A stretch of 64,000 nucleotides of DNA from Bradyrhizobium sp. 132 (GTDB lineage: Bacteria > Pseudomonadota > Alphaproteobacteria > Rhizobiales > Xanthobacteraceae): the NCBI RefSeq assembly GCF_023074185.1, contig NZ_JADPKY010000090.1:40993-104992 (forward strand), in the 5' to 3' direction. The notes beneath the pieces are model-generated. The model saw nothing but the letters and a program-made list of their open reading frames with translations. It was not told the DNA's origin and ran no database searches. This document shows positions 1 through 9,088 of this stretch, one piece after another; positions within the stretch are counted from its first letter, which is position 1; each line of letters opens with the position of its first letter. The position numbers were made by a program, and so were the translations under genes.

Positions 1-2
1 CC

Positions 3-911
3 GGCGTCGGCTTGTGGGAATCGGCCGAGGTGCGCGTCAACCCGGTCGGTACCATCGAGGTCCTCACGGGATCGCACAGCCACGGCCAGGGTCACGAAAC
101 GACGTTCTGCCAGCTCGTCGCGGAGCGCCTCGGCGTTCCGATCAGCCAGGTCTCGATCGTCCATGGCGATACCGACAAGGTGCAGTTCGGCATGGGCACC
201 TACGGCTCGCGTTCGGCAGCCGTCGGTCTCACCGCGATCCTGAAGGCCATGGAGAAGATGGAGTCCAAGGCCAAGAAGATCGCCGCGCATGCGCTGGAAG
301 CCTCGGAGGGCGACATCGTCATCGAGAACGGCGAGTTCAAGGTGGCCGGTACCGACAAGGCGATCGCCTTCCCGATGGTCGCGCTCGCGGCCTACACCGC
401 GCACAACCTGCCTGACGGAATGGAGCCGGGCTTGAAGGAAAGCGCCTTCTACGACCCGACCAACTTCACCTTCCCCGCCGGGGCGTACATCTGCGAGCTC
501 GAAGTCGATCCCGGCACGGGCAAGACCACCTTCGTCAACTTCGTCGCGGCCGACGATTTCGGCCGGCTGATCAATCCGATGATCGTCGAGGGACAGGTCC
601 ATGGCGGCCTGGCCCAGGGCATTGGGCAGGCACTGCTCGAGCACGCGATCTACGATGCCAACGGCCAGCCGGTCACGGCCTCGTTCATGGATTACTCCAT
701 GCCGCGTGCCGACGATTTGCCCTCGTTCAACCTCTCCCACACCACGACGCTGTGCCCGGGCAATCCCTTGGGCATCAAGGGTTGCGGTGAGGCCGGCGCG
801 ATCGGCGCCTCCGCGGCCGTGATCAATGCGATCACGGATGCGATCGGCAAGAACAATCTGGAAATGCCCGCAACCCCTGACCGGGTGTGGCGCACGATCC
901 ACGCGGCTTAA
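3..911 (+). CDS. xanthine dehydrogenase-family molybdopterin-binding (CoxL-type) subunit, C-terminal part
   Basis: The gene runs in from before the window; the last 302 codons are visible. It is the molybdenum-cofactor-binding large subunit of a xanthine dehydrogenase/CO dehydrogenase-type hydroxylase. Signs are the GVGLWES entry, the repeated Gly-rich cofactor loops ([22 protein letters not shown]) and the [10 protein letters not shown] motif near the C-terminus, whose Glu is the family's catalytic base. The FAD subunit follows after 15 bp, so the two are an operon; the [2Fe-2S] subunit would be expected upstream. The active-site loop that separates true CO dehydrogenase (AYRCSFR) from other hydroxylases lies outside the window, so the substrate cannot be assigned. 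Confidence 0.9.
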   Translation, partial: GVGLWESAEVRVNPVGTIEVLTGSHSHGQGHETTFCQLVAERLGVPISQVSIVHGDTDKVQFGMGTYGSRSAAVGLTAILKAMEKMESKAKKIAAHALEASEGDIVIENGEFKVAGTDKAIAFPMVALAAYTAHNLPDGMEPGLKESAFYDPTNFTFPAGAYICELEVDPGTGKTTFVNFVAADDFGRLINPMIVEGQVHGGLAQGIGQALLEHAIYDANGQPVTASFMDYSMPRADDLPSFNLSHTTTLCPGNPLGIKGCGEAGAIGASAAVINAITDAIGKNNLEMPATPDRVWRTIHAA

Positions 912-926
912 GGGAGAGGAACGAAG

Positions 927-1727
927 ATGTACCAGACCATTTATCATCGCGCGTCCTCGGTTGACGAAGCCGTCAGCCTGTTCGCCAAGAGCACCGAGGC
1001 GAAATTCCTCGCCGGCGGCCAGACGCTGCTGCCGGTCATGAAGCAGCGCCTCGCCAGCCCGTCCGACGTGATCGATCTCGGCAAGATCAAGGAGCTGCAA
1101 GGCGTCGAGCTCTTAGGCGACGTGCTGACCATCAAGGCCGGCACGACCTATTTCGACATCATGCAGAATGCCGATGTGAAGAAGGCGATCCCTGCGATTG
1201 CCTATCTCACGTCGATGCTCGGTGATCCCGCCGTACGCTATCGCGGCACGATCGGCGGCTCGATCGCCAACAACGATCCCGCCGCGGATTATCCGGCCGC
1301 GCTGCTCGCGCTCGGCGCCACCGTGAAAACCAACAAGCGGTCGATTGCGGCGGAGGATTTCTTCCAGGGTCTGTTCACCACGGCGCTGGAAGACGGCGAG
1401 ATCATCACCGCCGTGTCGTTCCCGGTTCCGGCGAAGGCAGGCTACGAAAAGATGCGGCACCCGGCCTCCCGCTTCGCACTGACCGCCGTGTTCGTGGCAC
1501 AGACGAAGTCGGGCGAGATTCGGGTGGCCGCCACAGGCGCTTCGGAGAGCGGCGTGATGCGGGTCCCCGCGATCGAAGCAGCGCTGAAGGCGAACTGGTC
1601 ACCTTCGGCGATCGACAGCGTCAGCATTTCGGCGAGCAATTTGCTGGCCGACATCCACGGCACCGCCGAGTACCGCGCCAACTTGATCAAGGTGATGGCG
1701 CAACGCGCGGTGGCTGCGGCCGGCTGA
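927..1727 (+). CDS. FAD-binding (CoxM-type) subunit of a molybdenum hydroxylase
   Basis: A 266-residue medium subunit that passes electrons from the iron-sulfur subunit to FAD. It shows the two FAD-binding loops of the family: LAGGQTLLPVMKQRL near residue 30 and TIGGSIANNDPAADYPAALLAL near residue 110. Its length fits CoxM/XdhB proteins (about 265-290). ATG at 927 is preceded by GGGAGAGGA, a good ribosome site, 15 bp after the large-subunit stop. The operon ends here at a strong terminator. The substrate is unknown for the reason given for the large subunit. Confidence 0.92.
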   Translation: MYQTIYHRASSVDEAVSLFAKSTEAKFLAGGQTLLPVMKQRLASPSDVIDLGKIKELQGVELLGDVLTIKAGTTYFDIMQNADVKKAIPAIAYLTSMLGDPAVRYRGTIGGSIANNDPAADYPAALLALGATVKTNKRSIAAEDFFQGLFTTALEDGEIITAVSFPVPAKAGYEKMRHPASRFALTAVFVAQTKSGEIRVAATGASESGVMRVPAIEAALKANWSPSAIDSVSISASNLLADIHGTAEYRANLIKVMAQRAVAAAG

Positions 1728-1751
1728 TAGCGCCTCGACGCAAATTTTCCG

Positions 1752-1780
1752 CGGCGCGCACTTCGGTGCGCGCCGTTTTT
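1752..1780 (+). terminator. rho-independent terminator of the CoxL/CoxM operon
   Basis: A perfect 10-bp stem (CGGCGCGCAC / GTGCGCGCCG) closed by a TTCG tetraloop and followed by TTTTT. It starts 24 bp after the FAD-subunit stop codon. Confidence 0.9.
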
Positions 1781-1834
1781 ATTTTGGCCACGCGGCATGA
1801 AAACCGCTTGCCTCACCGGCGTGAAGGCGAGAAA

Positions 1835-1854
1835 AGTTAATCAGCCAATTAACT
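1835..1854. promoter_or_regulatory. inverted repeat AGTTAAT-N6-ATTAACT, candidate operator
   Basis: Seven-base perfect arms separated by CAGCCA, AT-rich in a G+C-rich setting, 72 bp before the GTG start of the CaiB/BaiF-like gene and after the preceding terminator. The geometry fits a dimeric repressor such as a TetR-family protein. No regulator gene is adjacent, so the partner is unknown. Confidence 0.5.
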
Positions 1855-1926
1855 CGCCCCACAGAGAACGCCTCGGCGCTCGCCGACCATCGGCAATACG
1901 CGCCTTGGATCCGAGGAAACAAAAAC

Positions 1927-3039
1927 GTGCTCGATCAACCAGCCCCCACCTCTTCCGTCCGCACCTCTGGCCCGCTGTCGGGCTTCCGCATCGTCGAATT
2001 CGCGGGCATCGGCCCCGGACCGTTCGCCTGCATGATGCTGGCCGACATGGGCGCCGACGTCGTCACCCTCGACCGCGTCGGCGCGAAGAAGAGCATGAAG
2101 TCGGTGGCGGGGCGCGGCCGCAAGGTGATCGAGCTCGATCTCAAGGACAAGGCGGCCATCGCGGAAGTGCTCGACCTGCTTGCAAACGCCGACGCGCTGG
2201 TCGAGGGATTTCGCCCCGGCGTGATGGAGCGGCTCGGGCTCGGCCCCGACATTGTGCTCGCGCGCAATCCAAAACTGGTCTACGGCCGCATGACCGGCTG
2301 GGGCCAGCAGGGCCCGCTCGCCAATGCCGCAGGCCACGACATCAACTACATCTCCATCACCGGCGCGCTCGCCGCGATCGGCACCAAGGAAGCGCCGGTG
2401 CCGCCCCTCAATTTGGTCGGCGATTTCGGGGGCGGCGCACTCTATCTCGTCGTCGGCGTGCTTGCGGCGCTGCTGGATGCCTCGAGGTCCGGCAAGGGCC
2501 AGGTCGTCGATGCCGCGATGTGCGACGGCGCGGCATCGCTGATGTCGTTCTTCTTCGACATGACCACGCTCGGCCGCTGGACCGAAGGCCGCAACCAGAA
2601 TTTTCTCGATGGCGGCGCGCATTTCTACGGCGTCTACGAATGCGCTTGCGGCCATTTCGTCTCGATCGGCTCGATCGAGCCGCAGTTCTACGCGCTGCTG
2701 CGCGAGCATGCGGGCCTGACAGACGCCGATTTCGATGCGCAGATGGACCGCAAGGCCTGGCCCGCGCTGAAGCAGAAGTTGCAGGCGGTGTTCAAGAGCA
2801 AGACGCGTGAGGACTGGTGCAAGATCATGGAAGGCAGCGACATCTGTTTCGCGCCGGTGCTGACCATGTCGGAAGCGACCGAGCATCCGCACATGGTCGC
2901 CCGACAGGTCTTTGTCGAGCGCCACGGCGTGAAGCAGCCGGCGCCGGCGCCGCGGTTCTCGCGGACGCCGTCGGCGGTGCGCGAGCCGGAAGGGGCGGAG
3001 ATCGGCGCGGTGACGAAGGCGTGGAAGGCTGAGAAATAA
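1927..3039 (+). CDS. CaiB/BaiF family protein, alpha-methylacyl-CoA racemase-like
   Basis: A 370-residue member of the CaiB/BaiF CoA-transferase superfamily. The N-terminal [29 protein letters not shown] is the family signature. It looks more like the methylacyl-CoA racemase branch than the CoA transferases: H137 (in GHDINY), D166 (in GDFGGG) and the Glu in GSIEPQFY match the His/Asp/Glu set used by the Mycobacterium racemase Mcr, and the transferase Asp arrangement is not evident. The start is GTG at 1927, supported by GAGGAAAC just upstream. It stands alone between a terminator and the convergent HPPD gene. A role in branched or sterol-type acyl-CoA metabolism is inference. Confidence 0.83.
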   Translation: MLDQPAPTSSVRTSGPLSGFRIVEFAGIGPGPFACMMLADMGADVVTLDRVGAKKSMKSVAGRGRKVIELDLKDKAAIAEVLDLLANADALVEGFRPGVMERLGLGPDIVLARNPKLVYGRMTGWGQQGPLANAAGHDINYISITGALAAIGTKEAPVPPLNLVGDFGGGALYLVVGVLAALLDASRSGKGQVVDAAMCDGAASLMSFFFDMTTLGRWTEGRNQNFLDGGAHFYGVYECACGHFVSIGSIEPQFYALLREHAGLTDADFDAQMDRKAWPALKQKLQAVFKSKTREDWCKIMEGSDICFAPVLTMSEATEHPHMVARQVFVERHGVKQPAPAPRFSRTPSAVREPEGAEIGAVTKAWKAEK

Positions 3040-3062
3040 GGGCCGCGGTTGCGTCAAATTCC

Positions 3063-3095
3063 GATGTCGTCCCGGCGAAGGCCGGGACAACATCT
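3063..3095. repeat. palindromic intergenic element between convergent genes
   Basis: A 13-bp stem with one wobble around GATGTCGTCCCGG / CCGGGACAACATC and a 6-base loop. The CGTCCCGG...CCGGGAC core is a common bradyrhizobial intergenic palindrome. It lies between the convergent CaiB/BaiF-like and HPPD genes and may act as a two-way terminator. Confidence 0.6.
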
Positions 3096-3111
3096 GTTGG
3101 GATGCGACAGC

Positions 3112-4227
3112 CTACGCCGCATCCACCTTCAACACCCCGCGCCGGATCTGGTCTTCCTCGATCGATTCGAACAGGGCCTTGAAATTGCCCTCGCCAAAAC
3201 CGTCGTCGCCCTTGCGCTGGATGAACTCGAAGAAGATCGGGCCGATCGCGTTGGCCGAGAAGATCTGCAGCAGCACCTTGGTCTGGCCGCCTTCGACGAC
3301 ACCCTCGCCGTCGATCAGGATGCCATTGGTCTGAAGCCGCGCAATGTCCTCGCCGTGCTTCGGCAGGCGCGCGTCGATCCGCTCGAAATAGGTCACGGGC
3401 GGCGCCGGCATGAAAGGCAGGCCGGCTTCGCGTAGGCCTTCGATGGTGCGGTAGATGTCGCGGCAGCCGCAGGCGATGTGCTGGATGCCCTCGCCGCGGT
3501 AGATATTCAGATATTCCTCGATCTGGCCGGCATCGCCGGCGTCCTCGTTGATCGGAATTCGGATCTTGCCGTCGGGGCTGGTCAGCGCGCGCGAGAACAG
3601 GCCTGACGCACGGCCCTCGATGTCGAAGAAGCGGATCTGGCGGAAGTTGAAGAGCTTCTCGTAAAAGCCGGTCCAGACGTCCATGCGGCCGCGATGGACG
3701 TTGTGGGTGAGGTGATCGAGGTAGAACAGGCCGGCGCCTACCGGCTGCGGATCGCGCGCACCCAGCCATTCGAACTCGCTGTCATAGGCCGAACCCGTGG
3801 CGCCGTAGCGATCGACGAAGTAGAGCAGGCTGCCGCCGATGCCCTTGATCGCGGGGACGTCGAGCGTCTTCTGCGCGGATGACGCGTCGGCAGGTTCGGC
3901 CCCGAGCGAAATCGCGCGGTCATAGGCCTTCTTCGCATCGACCACGCGGAACGCCATCGACGGGGCACAGGGGCCGTGTGCGGCGACAAAGTCGTAACCG
4001 TGGCTGCCGGGCTCCTCGTTGACAAGATAATTGATGTCCCCCTGGCGATAGACCGTTATCTTTTTGCTCTTGTGGCGCGCGACGGGCGCATAGCCCATCA
4101 GCTTGAACAGGGCGTGCAGCTCTTCGGGATTGGGGTGCGCATATTCGACGAACTCGAACCCGTCGGTGCCCATCGGATTGTCGGCGGTAACAGTGGCCGG
4201 CGGTGCATCGTGCGGAAACGGTCCCAT
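3112..4227 (-). CDS. hppD: 4-hydroxyphenylpyruvate dioxygenase
   Basis: A 371-residue enzyme converting 4-hydroxyphenylpyruvate to homogentisate with Fe(II) and O2, the entry step of the tyrosine pathway whose later enzymes lie at 5.3-8.1 kb. The two-domain vicinal-oxygen-chelate fold is visible. The iron ligands are in LDHLTHNVHRG (His), GIQHIACGC (His) and FFEFIQRKG (Glu). The reading frame stays open to 4320, but I start at ATG 4227: GGGAGAG lies 6 bases upstream and the longer form would run through the divergent promoter and its repeats. The Lrp/AsnC regulator gene is divergent. Confidence 0.95.
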   Translation of the reverse strand: MGPFPHDAPPATVTADNPMGTDGFEFVEYAHPNPEELHALFKLMGYAPVARHKSKKITVYRQGDINYLVNEEPGSHGYDFVAAHGPCAPSMAFRVVDAKKAYDRAISLGAEPADASSAQKTLDVPAIKGIGGSLLYFVDRYGATGSAYDSEFEWLGARDPQPVGAGLFYLDHLTHNVHRGRMDVWTGFYEKLFNFRQIRFFDIEGRASGLFSRALTSPDGKIRIPINEDAGDAGQIEEYLNIYRGEGIQHIACGCRDIYRTIEGLREAGLPFMPAPPVTYFERIDARLPKHGEDIARLQTNGILIDGEGVVEGGQTKVLLQIFSANAIGPIFFEFIQRKGDDGFGEGNFKALFESIEEDQIRRGVLKVDAA

Positions 4228-4274
4228 GGCGCTCTCCCAAATTTGCTGCTGCCATGAACTATCCTTCACGGGGC

Positions 4275-4331
4275 GTGCAATGAGCGTGCAAACGGGACGC
4301 GTTTTGACTATCATATGCACGATCTGTGCAT
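4275..4331. promoter_or_regulatory. candidate Lrp/AsnC operator array between hppD and its regulator
   Basis: Repeated GTGCA half-sites at 4275-4279 and 4286-4290, 11 bp apart (about one helical turn), and a perfect inverted repeat ATGCAC-GATCT-GTGCAT at 4315-4331. All lie between the divergent starts at 4227 and 4350. A TTGACT at 4304-4309 could be a -35 element for the regulator. The spacing fits the wrapped binding of Lrp-type octamers. Confidence 0.6.
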
Positions 4332-4349
4332 GAAATAGAAAAATTACGC

Positions 4350-4829
4350 ATGATTTCGGTAGACGCCTTCGACCTCAGGATCCTGGGCGCGCTCCAGGAC
4401 GACGGCCGCCTCACCAACCAGGAACTGGCGGACCTCGCAGGGCTCTCGGCCTCGCAATGCTCGCGCCGGCGGATGCGGCTGGAGGAGGAGAAGGTGATAT
4501 CAGGCTATCACGCCGATCTCTCCAGCGAGGCGCTCGGCTTCGGCGTGATCGCCTTCATCCAGGTGACGCTGGCGACCCACTCGCCGGATAACTCGAAACG
4601 CTTCCGCACGCTGGTCAATCGAATCGACGAGATCCAGGAGGCCTATTCGCTCACCGGCGACGCCGACTATGTACTGAAAGCCGTGCTGCGCGATCTCAAG
4701 GGTCTCTCCAATCTCGTCAACGACGTGCTGATGCCGCACCAGAGTGTAGCGCATGTGCGCTCCTCGATCGTGCTCGACAGGTTGAAGGAGAGCACGCGTC
4801 TGCCGCTGAAGGAAATCAAACCCGGCTGA
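4350..4829 (+). CDS. Lrp/AsnC family transcriptional regulator
   Basis: A 159-residue regulator with an N-terminal winged helix-turn-helix (DLRILGALQDDGRLTNQELADLAGLSASQCSRRRMRLEEEKVI) and a C-terminal RAM ligand-binding domain ending in SSIVLDRLKESTRLPL. A GTG at 4326 gives 8 more residues, but it sits inside the putative operator, so ATG 4350 is preferred. It is divergent from hppD and probably controls it in response to an aromatic amino acid or keto acid, which is typical of this family but inferred here. Confidence 0.9.
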   Translation: MISVDAFDLRILGALQDDGRLTNQELADLAGLSASQCSRRRMRLEEEKVISGYHADLSSEALGFGVIAFIQVTLATHSPDNSKRFRTLVNRIDEIQEAYSLTGDADYVLKAVLRDLKGLSNLVNDVLMPHQSVAHVRSSIVLDRLKESTRLPLKEIKPG

Positions 4830-4903
4830 AATCGAGGGAAATCCGGCATTCGCGCTGCGCGCGCGATCTGCGATGATCCCGGCCGACCTGCGGAGACTCA
4901 GCC

Positions 4904-5215
4904 ATGGCCCTCCAGCTTCGACCGAACTGCGAATATTGCGACCGCGACCTGCCGCCGAACGCGACCGATGCGCGGATCTGCTCCTATGAGTGCACGTTCT
5001 GTGCGGACTGCGTCGAGACGAAGTTGTCCAACGTCTGCCCGAACTGCGGCGGCGGTTTTGCGCCGCGCCCGATAAGGCCAACGCAGGAATGGCGACCGGG
5101 CGTGTGCACGACGAAGCAGGCGCCGTCGGACAAGCGGGTGCATTTGAAGTACAGCCAGGAGGATGTCGCCGCGCATTGCGCGAGAGTCAAAGACGTACCG
5201 GCTGAGAGGCGATAG
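4904..5215 (+). CDS. DUF1272-type small cysteine-rich protein
   Basis: A 103-residue protein with four closely spaced Cys pairs: CEYC (residues 10-13), CSYEC and CADC around residues 27-38, and CPNC around residues 46-49. This is a treble-clef/zinc-ribbon-like pattern. The opening MALQLRPNCEYCDRDLPP matches my memory of the DUF1272 family. The function is unknown; structural zinc binding is likely. It stands alone between the Lrp gene and a repeat element, and a link to tyrosine catabolism is not evident. Confidence 0.78.
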   Translation: MALQLRPNCEYCDRDLPPNATDARICSYECTFCADCVETKLSNVCPNCGGGFAPRPIRPTQEWRPGVCTTKQAPSDKRVHLKYSQEDVAAHCARVKDVPAERR

Positions 5216-5228
5216 GCTCTCTCCACGC

Positions 5229-5316
5229 CGTCATTGCGAGGAGCCCTTGCGACGAAGCAATCCAGAATTCTCTCCGCGGAAAGATTCTGGATTGCTTCGC
5301 TACGCTCGCAATGACG
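5229..5316. repeat. palindromic interspersed repeat (CGTCATTGCGAG family)
   Basis: The ends CGTCATTGCGAG (5229) and CTCGCAATGACG (to 5316) are perfect inverse complements. Inner arms GAAGCAATCCAGAAT and ATTCTGGATTGCTTC also pair. This 88-bp element is a non-coding palindromic repeat of a kind common in Bradyrhizobium genomes, sitting between convergent genes. Confidence 0.85.
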
Positions 5317-5336
5317 GGTTTATGGGATGGCGCCAC

Positions 5337-6608
5337 TTACTCCGCCGCCAAAACCGTCCCCTCGACCTCGCCGAAACCGACGCGATAGCCCTCGCCCTGG
5401 CACCAGCCGCGCATGATGAGGCTGTCGCCGTCTTCCAGGAATGACCGCTTGATGCCGCCGGGCAATTCGACCGGCTCGGTGCCGTTCCAAGAGATCTCCA
5501 GAAGACTGCCGCGCTGGCTTTTCTCCGGGCCGGAGATCGTGCCGCTCCCCAGGAGATCTCCGACATTCATGGCGCAGCCGGAGGAGGCGTGGTGCATCAG
5601 TTGCTGCACCGAGGACCAGTACATGTACTTGAAGTTGGTGCGACTGATGCCGGCAGGCGCGTTGGCGCCGGCGGCGCGCAAGGAGACGTCGAGCTCGAGA
5701 TCGTAGTTCTGCGGCCTGCCCTGCTTGAGATAATCGAGCGGCGCTGGCTCCTGCTCGGGCCCCTTCAGCCGGAACGGCTCCAGCGCCTCGCGCGTCACCA
5801 CCCACGGGCTGATCGAGGTCGCGAACGCCTTGGCGAGGAACGGACCGAGCGGCACATATTCCCATTGCTGGATGTCGCGCGCGCTCCAATCGTTAAGCAG
5901 CACGAAACCAAAAATCATCTCCTCGGCCTGTTGCTCCGTGAGCATGCCGCCCATGGCTGAGGGCTGGCCGACCACGACACCCATCTCCAGCTCAAAATCG
6001 AGCCGCTTGCACGGGGCGAAGCTCGGCACCTCGACGTTCGGCGGCTTCAGCTGCCCGCGCGGGCGCTTCACCTTGGTGCCGGAGACCACGACGGTGGAGG
6101 CGCGCCCGTTATAGCCGATCGGCATATGGAGCCAGTTCGGCTGCAGCGCATTGTCCTTGCCGCGGAACATGACGCCGACATTGGTGGCGTGCTCTTTCGA
6201 GGAATAAAAGTCGGTGTAACCTGAGATCGTGAACGGCAGATGCAGTTTTGCATCACGCATCGGCACCAAGGCCTGCTTGCGCAGCTCCTCATTGTCGCGC
6301 AGCTCCGGATGATCGTGACGCAAAAGCTCGCTGATCCGCGCGCGCGTCTTCGTCCAGACCTTCGGTCCCAGCGCCAAGAAAGAATTGAGCGACGACGTCG
6401 AGAACACGCCAAGCGGCCCGACATCGAGGCGCGAATCCTGCTCGAGCTCCCAGAGATCAAGCACGCAATTGCCGATCGCCACGCCGACGCGCGGCGTCGG
6501 ATTGGCCGCGGTCGAGAACACCCCGTAAGGCAGATTCTGGATCGAAAAATCGGAGGTGGGATCGACGTCGATGAAGGAGCGGAGGCTGGGGTCGTTGGGA
6601 TGGGACAC
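5337..6608 (-). CDS. fahA: fumarylacetoacetase
   Basis: A 423-residue enzyme that hydrolyses fumarylacetoacetate to fumarate and acetoacetate, the last step of the homogentisate pathway. It has an N-terminal SH3-like domain (SIQNLPYGVFSTAANPTPRVGVAIG) and the FAH catalytic domain, with YTDFYSSKEHATNVG (catalytic His, metal-binding Asp), ELEMGVVVG and LLNDWSARDIQQWE. The frame is open to ATG 6656, but that part overlaps a palindromic repeat and has no ribosome site. GTG 6608 has GGAGAAT just upstream and is preferred. It is the last gene of a minus-strand cluster starting at 10965; 154 bp with a repeat separates it from hmgA. Confidence 0.93.
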   Translation of the reverse strand: MSHPNDPSLRSFIDVDPTSDFSIQNLPYGVFSTAANPTPRVGVAIGNCVLDLWELEQDSRLDVGPLGVFSTSSLNSFLALGPKVWTKTRARISELLRHDHPELRDNEELRKQALVPMRDAKLHLPFTISGYTDFYSSKEHATNVGVMFRGKDNALQPNWLHMPIGYNGRASTVVVSGTKVKRPRGQLKPPNVEVPSFAPCKRLDFELEMGVVVGQPSAMGGMLTEQQAEEMIFGFVLLNDWSARDIQQWEYVPLGPFLAKAFATSISPWVVTREALEPFRLKGPEQEPAPLDYLKQGRPQNYDLELDVSLRAAGANAPAGISRTNFKYMYWSSVQQLMHHASSGCAMNVGDLLGSGTISGPEKSQRGSLLEISWNGTEPVELPGGIKRSFLEDGDSLIMRGWCQGEGYRVGFGEVEGTVLAAE

Positions 6609-6633
6609 GGGATTCTCCGAACTCGAGACCGCC

Positions 6634-6742
6634 ATGGCCGGGCTTGTCCCGGCCATCCACGATCTTTCTTCTGCGTTTCAACACGTGGATGCCCGGACAT
6701 CTAGCGCGAAGACGCGCTTCGCGCTTCTGTCCGGGCATGACG
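6634..6742. repeat. palindromic interspersed repeat between fahA and hmgA
   Basis: A set of nested inverted repeats: GGCCGGGCTTGTCCCGGCC, ATCCACG...CGTGGAT, and GCCCGGACA...TGTCCGGGC around a GCGCGAAGACGCGCTTCGCGC hairpin core. It occupies the whole fahA-hmgA gap and reaches the 5' end of the longer fahA frame. It could modulate read-through or mRNA stability. Confidence 0.75.
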
Positions 6743-6762
6743 ACGGAGTGGGTGGCGCGGCG

Positions 6763-8109
6763 CTACGGCCTGCTCGGATCGAACCGCTTCGCGAGCCCCT
6801 TCCAGCAATCCGCGTAGTCGTCCTGCAACGTTGCGGCATTCGCCGCATGCGCGGTGACGCGTTGCGGGTAGCGGGTCTCGAACATGAAGGCCATGGTGCC
6901 CGTGAGCTTCACCGGCTTCAATTCGCCGTTGCTGGCGTGCTCGAAGGCGTCGCGGTCGGGACCGTGCGGCAGCATGCAATTGTGCAGCGAGATGCCACCC
7001 GGAACGAAACCCTGCGGCTTGGCGTCGTAAATCCCGTAGATCAAGCCCATGAACTCGCTCATGATGTTCATGTGATACCAGGGCGGGCGGAAAGTGTTGT
7101 CGGCGACCAGCCAGCGCTCGGGGAAGATCACGAAGTCGATATTCGCCGTGCCCGCCGTCTCCGACGGCGAGGTCAGCACGGTGAAGATCGAGGGATCGGG
7201 ATGATCGAAGCCGATCGCGCCTACGGGAGAGAAGGTGCGCAGATCGTATTTGTAGGGCGCGTAATTGCCGTGCCAGGCGACCACGTCGATCGGCGAATGG
7301 GCAAGCTGGGTCTTGAACAACGAGCCGCCCCATTTCACAAAAAGCTCGGTCGGTGTGTCCTTGTCCTCGTAGTGCGCGACCGGCGTCAGGAAGTCGCGCG
7401 CATTGGCGAGGCAATTGGCGCCGATCGGCCCGCGCTCCGGCAGCGTGAAGGCGCCGCCGTAGTTTTCGCAGAGATAGCCGCGCGCCGGCCCGTTCGGAAT
7501 CTCGACGCGGAATTTGACTCCGCGCGGAATTACAACGATCTCGCCGGGCTCGGCGTCGATGCGACCGAACTCGGTCACAACGCGCAGATTGCCCTGCTGC
7601 AGCACGAACATAAGCTCGCCGTCCGCATTGTAGAAGTGCTGGTCCACCATCGACTTGGTAATGAGATAGATATGCGCGGCCATGCCCGCCTGGGTGTTGA
7701 CGTCTCCGGCCGTGGTCATGGTCTGCACGCCCTGAAGGAAAGTCATGTCCTCCTTCGGGATCGGCGCCGGGTCCCAGCGCAACTGCGCGATCGGCAGATC
7801 GTGTTCATGGCACGGCGCCGAACGCCACAGGCCCTCGTCGGCCCTCTCGAAACGGCCCGAATGTTTCACCGACGGGCGAATGCGATAGAGCCATGAGCGC
7901 TCATTGGTGCCGCGCGGCGCCGTGAAGGGGGAGCCGGACAACTGCTCGGCATAGAGGCCATAGGCGCAGCGCTGCGGCGAGTTGCGCCCGATCGGAAGGG
8001 CGCCCGGCAGCGCCTCGGTCTCAAAGCTGTTGCCGAAGCCGGACATGTAGCCCGGCGTGACCTGGGCCGAGCTGCGAATGACCTGATCGGGCGAGGTGTT
8101 GATGTTCAT
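6763..8109 (-). CDS. hmgA: homogentisate 1,2-dioxygenase
   Basis: A 448-residue ring-cleaving Fe(II) dioxygenase converting homogentisate to maleylacetoacetate. The iron-binding region near residues 340-380 is intact: [15 protein letters not shown] supplies His and Glu, and [14 protein letters not shown] supplies His. The N-terminal [19 protein letters not shown] is typical of the family. The start is ATG 8109 with AAGGAGG seven bases upstream; the frame extends to 8136 but that ATG is inside the upstream gene. Only 2 bp separate it from that gene's stop, so they are co-transcribed. No maleylacetoacetate isomerase gene is in the window. Confidence 0.96.
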   Translation of the reverse strand: MNINTSPDQVIRSSAQVTPGYMSGFGNSFETEALPGALPIGRNSPQRCAYGLYAEQLSGSPFTAPRGTNERSWLYRIRPSVKHSGRFERADEGLWRSAPCHEHDLPIAQLRWDPAPIPKEDMTFLQGVQTMTTAGDVNTQAGMAAHIYLITKSMVDQHFYNADGELMFVLQQGNLRVVTEFGRIDAEPGEIVVIPRGVKFRVEIPNGPARGYLCENYGGAFTLPERGPIGANCLANARDFLTPVAHYEDKDTPTELFVKWGGSLFKTQLAHSPIDVVAWHGNYAPYKYDLRTFSPVGAIGFDHPDPSIFTVLTSPSETAGTANIDFVIFPERWLVADNTFRPPWYHMNIMSEFMGLIYGIYDAKPQGFVPGGISLHNCMLPHGPDRDAFEHASNGELKPVKLTGTMAFMFETRYPQRVTAHAANAATLQDDYADCWKGLAKRFDPSRP

Positions 8110-8111
8110 GA

Positions 8112-9065
8112 CTATCCTCCTTGCAGGGCGGCCCACATCTCCTGGTCGCGCTTGTCGGTCCAGATCACGGGGTCGTCGATCCCCGAGGCCTCGTCGAAGG
8201 CGCGCGATACATTGAACGGTAGGCAGTGCTCGTAGATGGCGAAGCCCTTGAATTTCGGATCCATCACCTCGCGCGTCGCGGCCATCGATTCCTTCAGCGT
8301 GCGGCCCTTGGCCACCGAGATTTCAGCGGCGCCATAGAGCGATGTGACAAAGTCGCGCGTCATCGCGATGGCTTCGCGCACCGTGGCTACCCCGTTGAGC
8401 GCATCGCCGCGGCCCGGCGCGATCGCCTTGGGATTGAAGTTGCGGATCTCGTTCAGCGTCAGCGGCCATTCGCGCAAATGCGCGTCGCCGCAATAGCAGG
8501 CCGAGTGATATTCGATGAGATCGCCGGAGAACATCACCTCGGCATCGGGCACCCAGGCGACGATGTCGCCCGAGGTGTGGCCCGCGCCAAGCTGCATCAG
8601 CCGCACCTCGCGCTTGCCGAGATAGATCGACATCTCGCCTTCGAAGGTCAGCGTCGGCCAGGTCAGGCCGGGAATGCTCGAGGCGTCCTGGAACAGGCGC
8701 GGGAAGCGGCCATATTCGGAATCCCAATCCTGCTGGCCGCGCTCCTCGATCAGCCGATGGGTCTCCTGCGAAGCGACGATGCCCTGCGCCTTGTAGGCGG
8801 AGGCGCCGAGTACGCGCACGGCGTGATAATGCGACAGCACGACATATTTGATCGGCTTGTCGGTGACGGTGCGGACGCGCTCGATCACCTTGTTGGCCAT
8901 CGCCGGCGTCGATTGCGCGTCGAACACCAGGCAGCCGTCGTCACCGACGATGATTGCCGTATTCGGGTCGCCCTCCGCCGTAAAGGCGTAGAGATCGGTG
9001 CCGATCTCCGAAAAGGTGATCTTCTTCTCGGAGAGATCGCCGGTGGACGCGAAGTTCTTCGCCAT
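8112..9065 (-). CDS. MBL-fold hydrolase with an altered metal motif, homogentisate cluster
   Basis: A 317-residue metallo-beta-lactamase-fold protein. The usual HxHxDH motif reads [10 protein letters not shown] around residue 80: the first two His remain, while Asp and the third His are replaced by Val and Arg. The later ligands are present, with GAGHTSGD (His) and MFSGDLIEY (Asp). This suggests a one-metal site or a changed chemistry. It ends 2 bp before hmgA and follows the DUF2783-like gene, so it belongs to the homogentisate operon. Possible roles are a hydrolase for an aromatic (thio)ester or lactone side product; the sequence does not decide. Confidence 0.8.
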   Translation of the reverse strand: MAKNFASTGDLSEKKITFSEIGTDLYAFTAEGDPNTAIIVGDDGCLVFDAQSTPAMANKVIERVRTVTDKPIKYVVLSHYHAVRVLGASAYKAQGIVASQETHRLIEERGQQDWDSEYGRFPRLFQDASSIPGLTWPTLTFEGEMSIYLGKREVRLMQLGAGHTSGDIVAWVPDAEVMFSGDLIEYHSACYCGDAHLREWPLTLNEIRNFNPKAIAPGRGDALNGVATVREAIAMTRDFVTSLYGAAEISVAKGRTLKESMAATREVMDPKFKGFAIYEHCLPFNVSRAFDEASGIDDPVIWTDKRDQEMWAALQGG

Positions 9066-9088
9066 TAATTCGTTCCTTTGGACATTCG

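Noticed and set aside
1797..2810. Plus-strand frame over the CaiB/BaiF-like gene in another frame
   Set aside because: Arg-rich product that overlaps a clear gene and crosses its operator; no motif.
4326..4349. GTG start for the Lrp/AsnC gene at 4326
   Set aside because: It lies inside the GTGCAT arm of the putative operator and lacks a ribosome site; ATG 4350 fits the family length.
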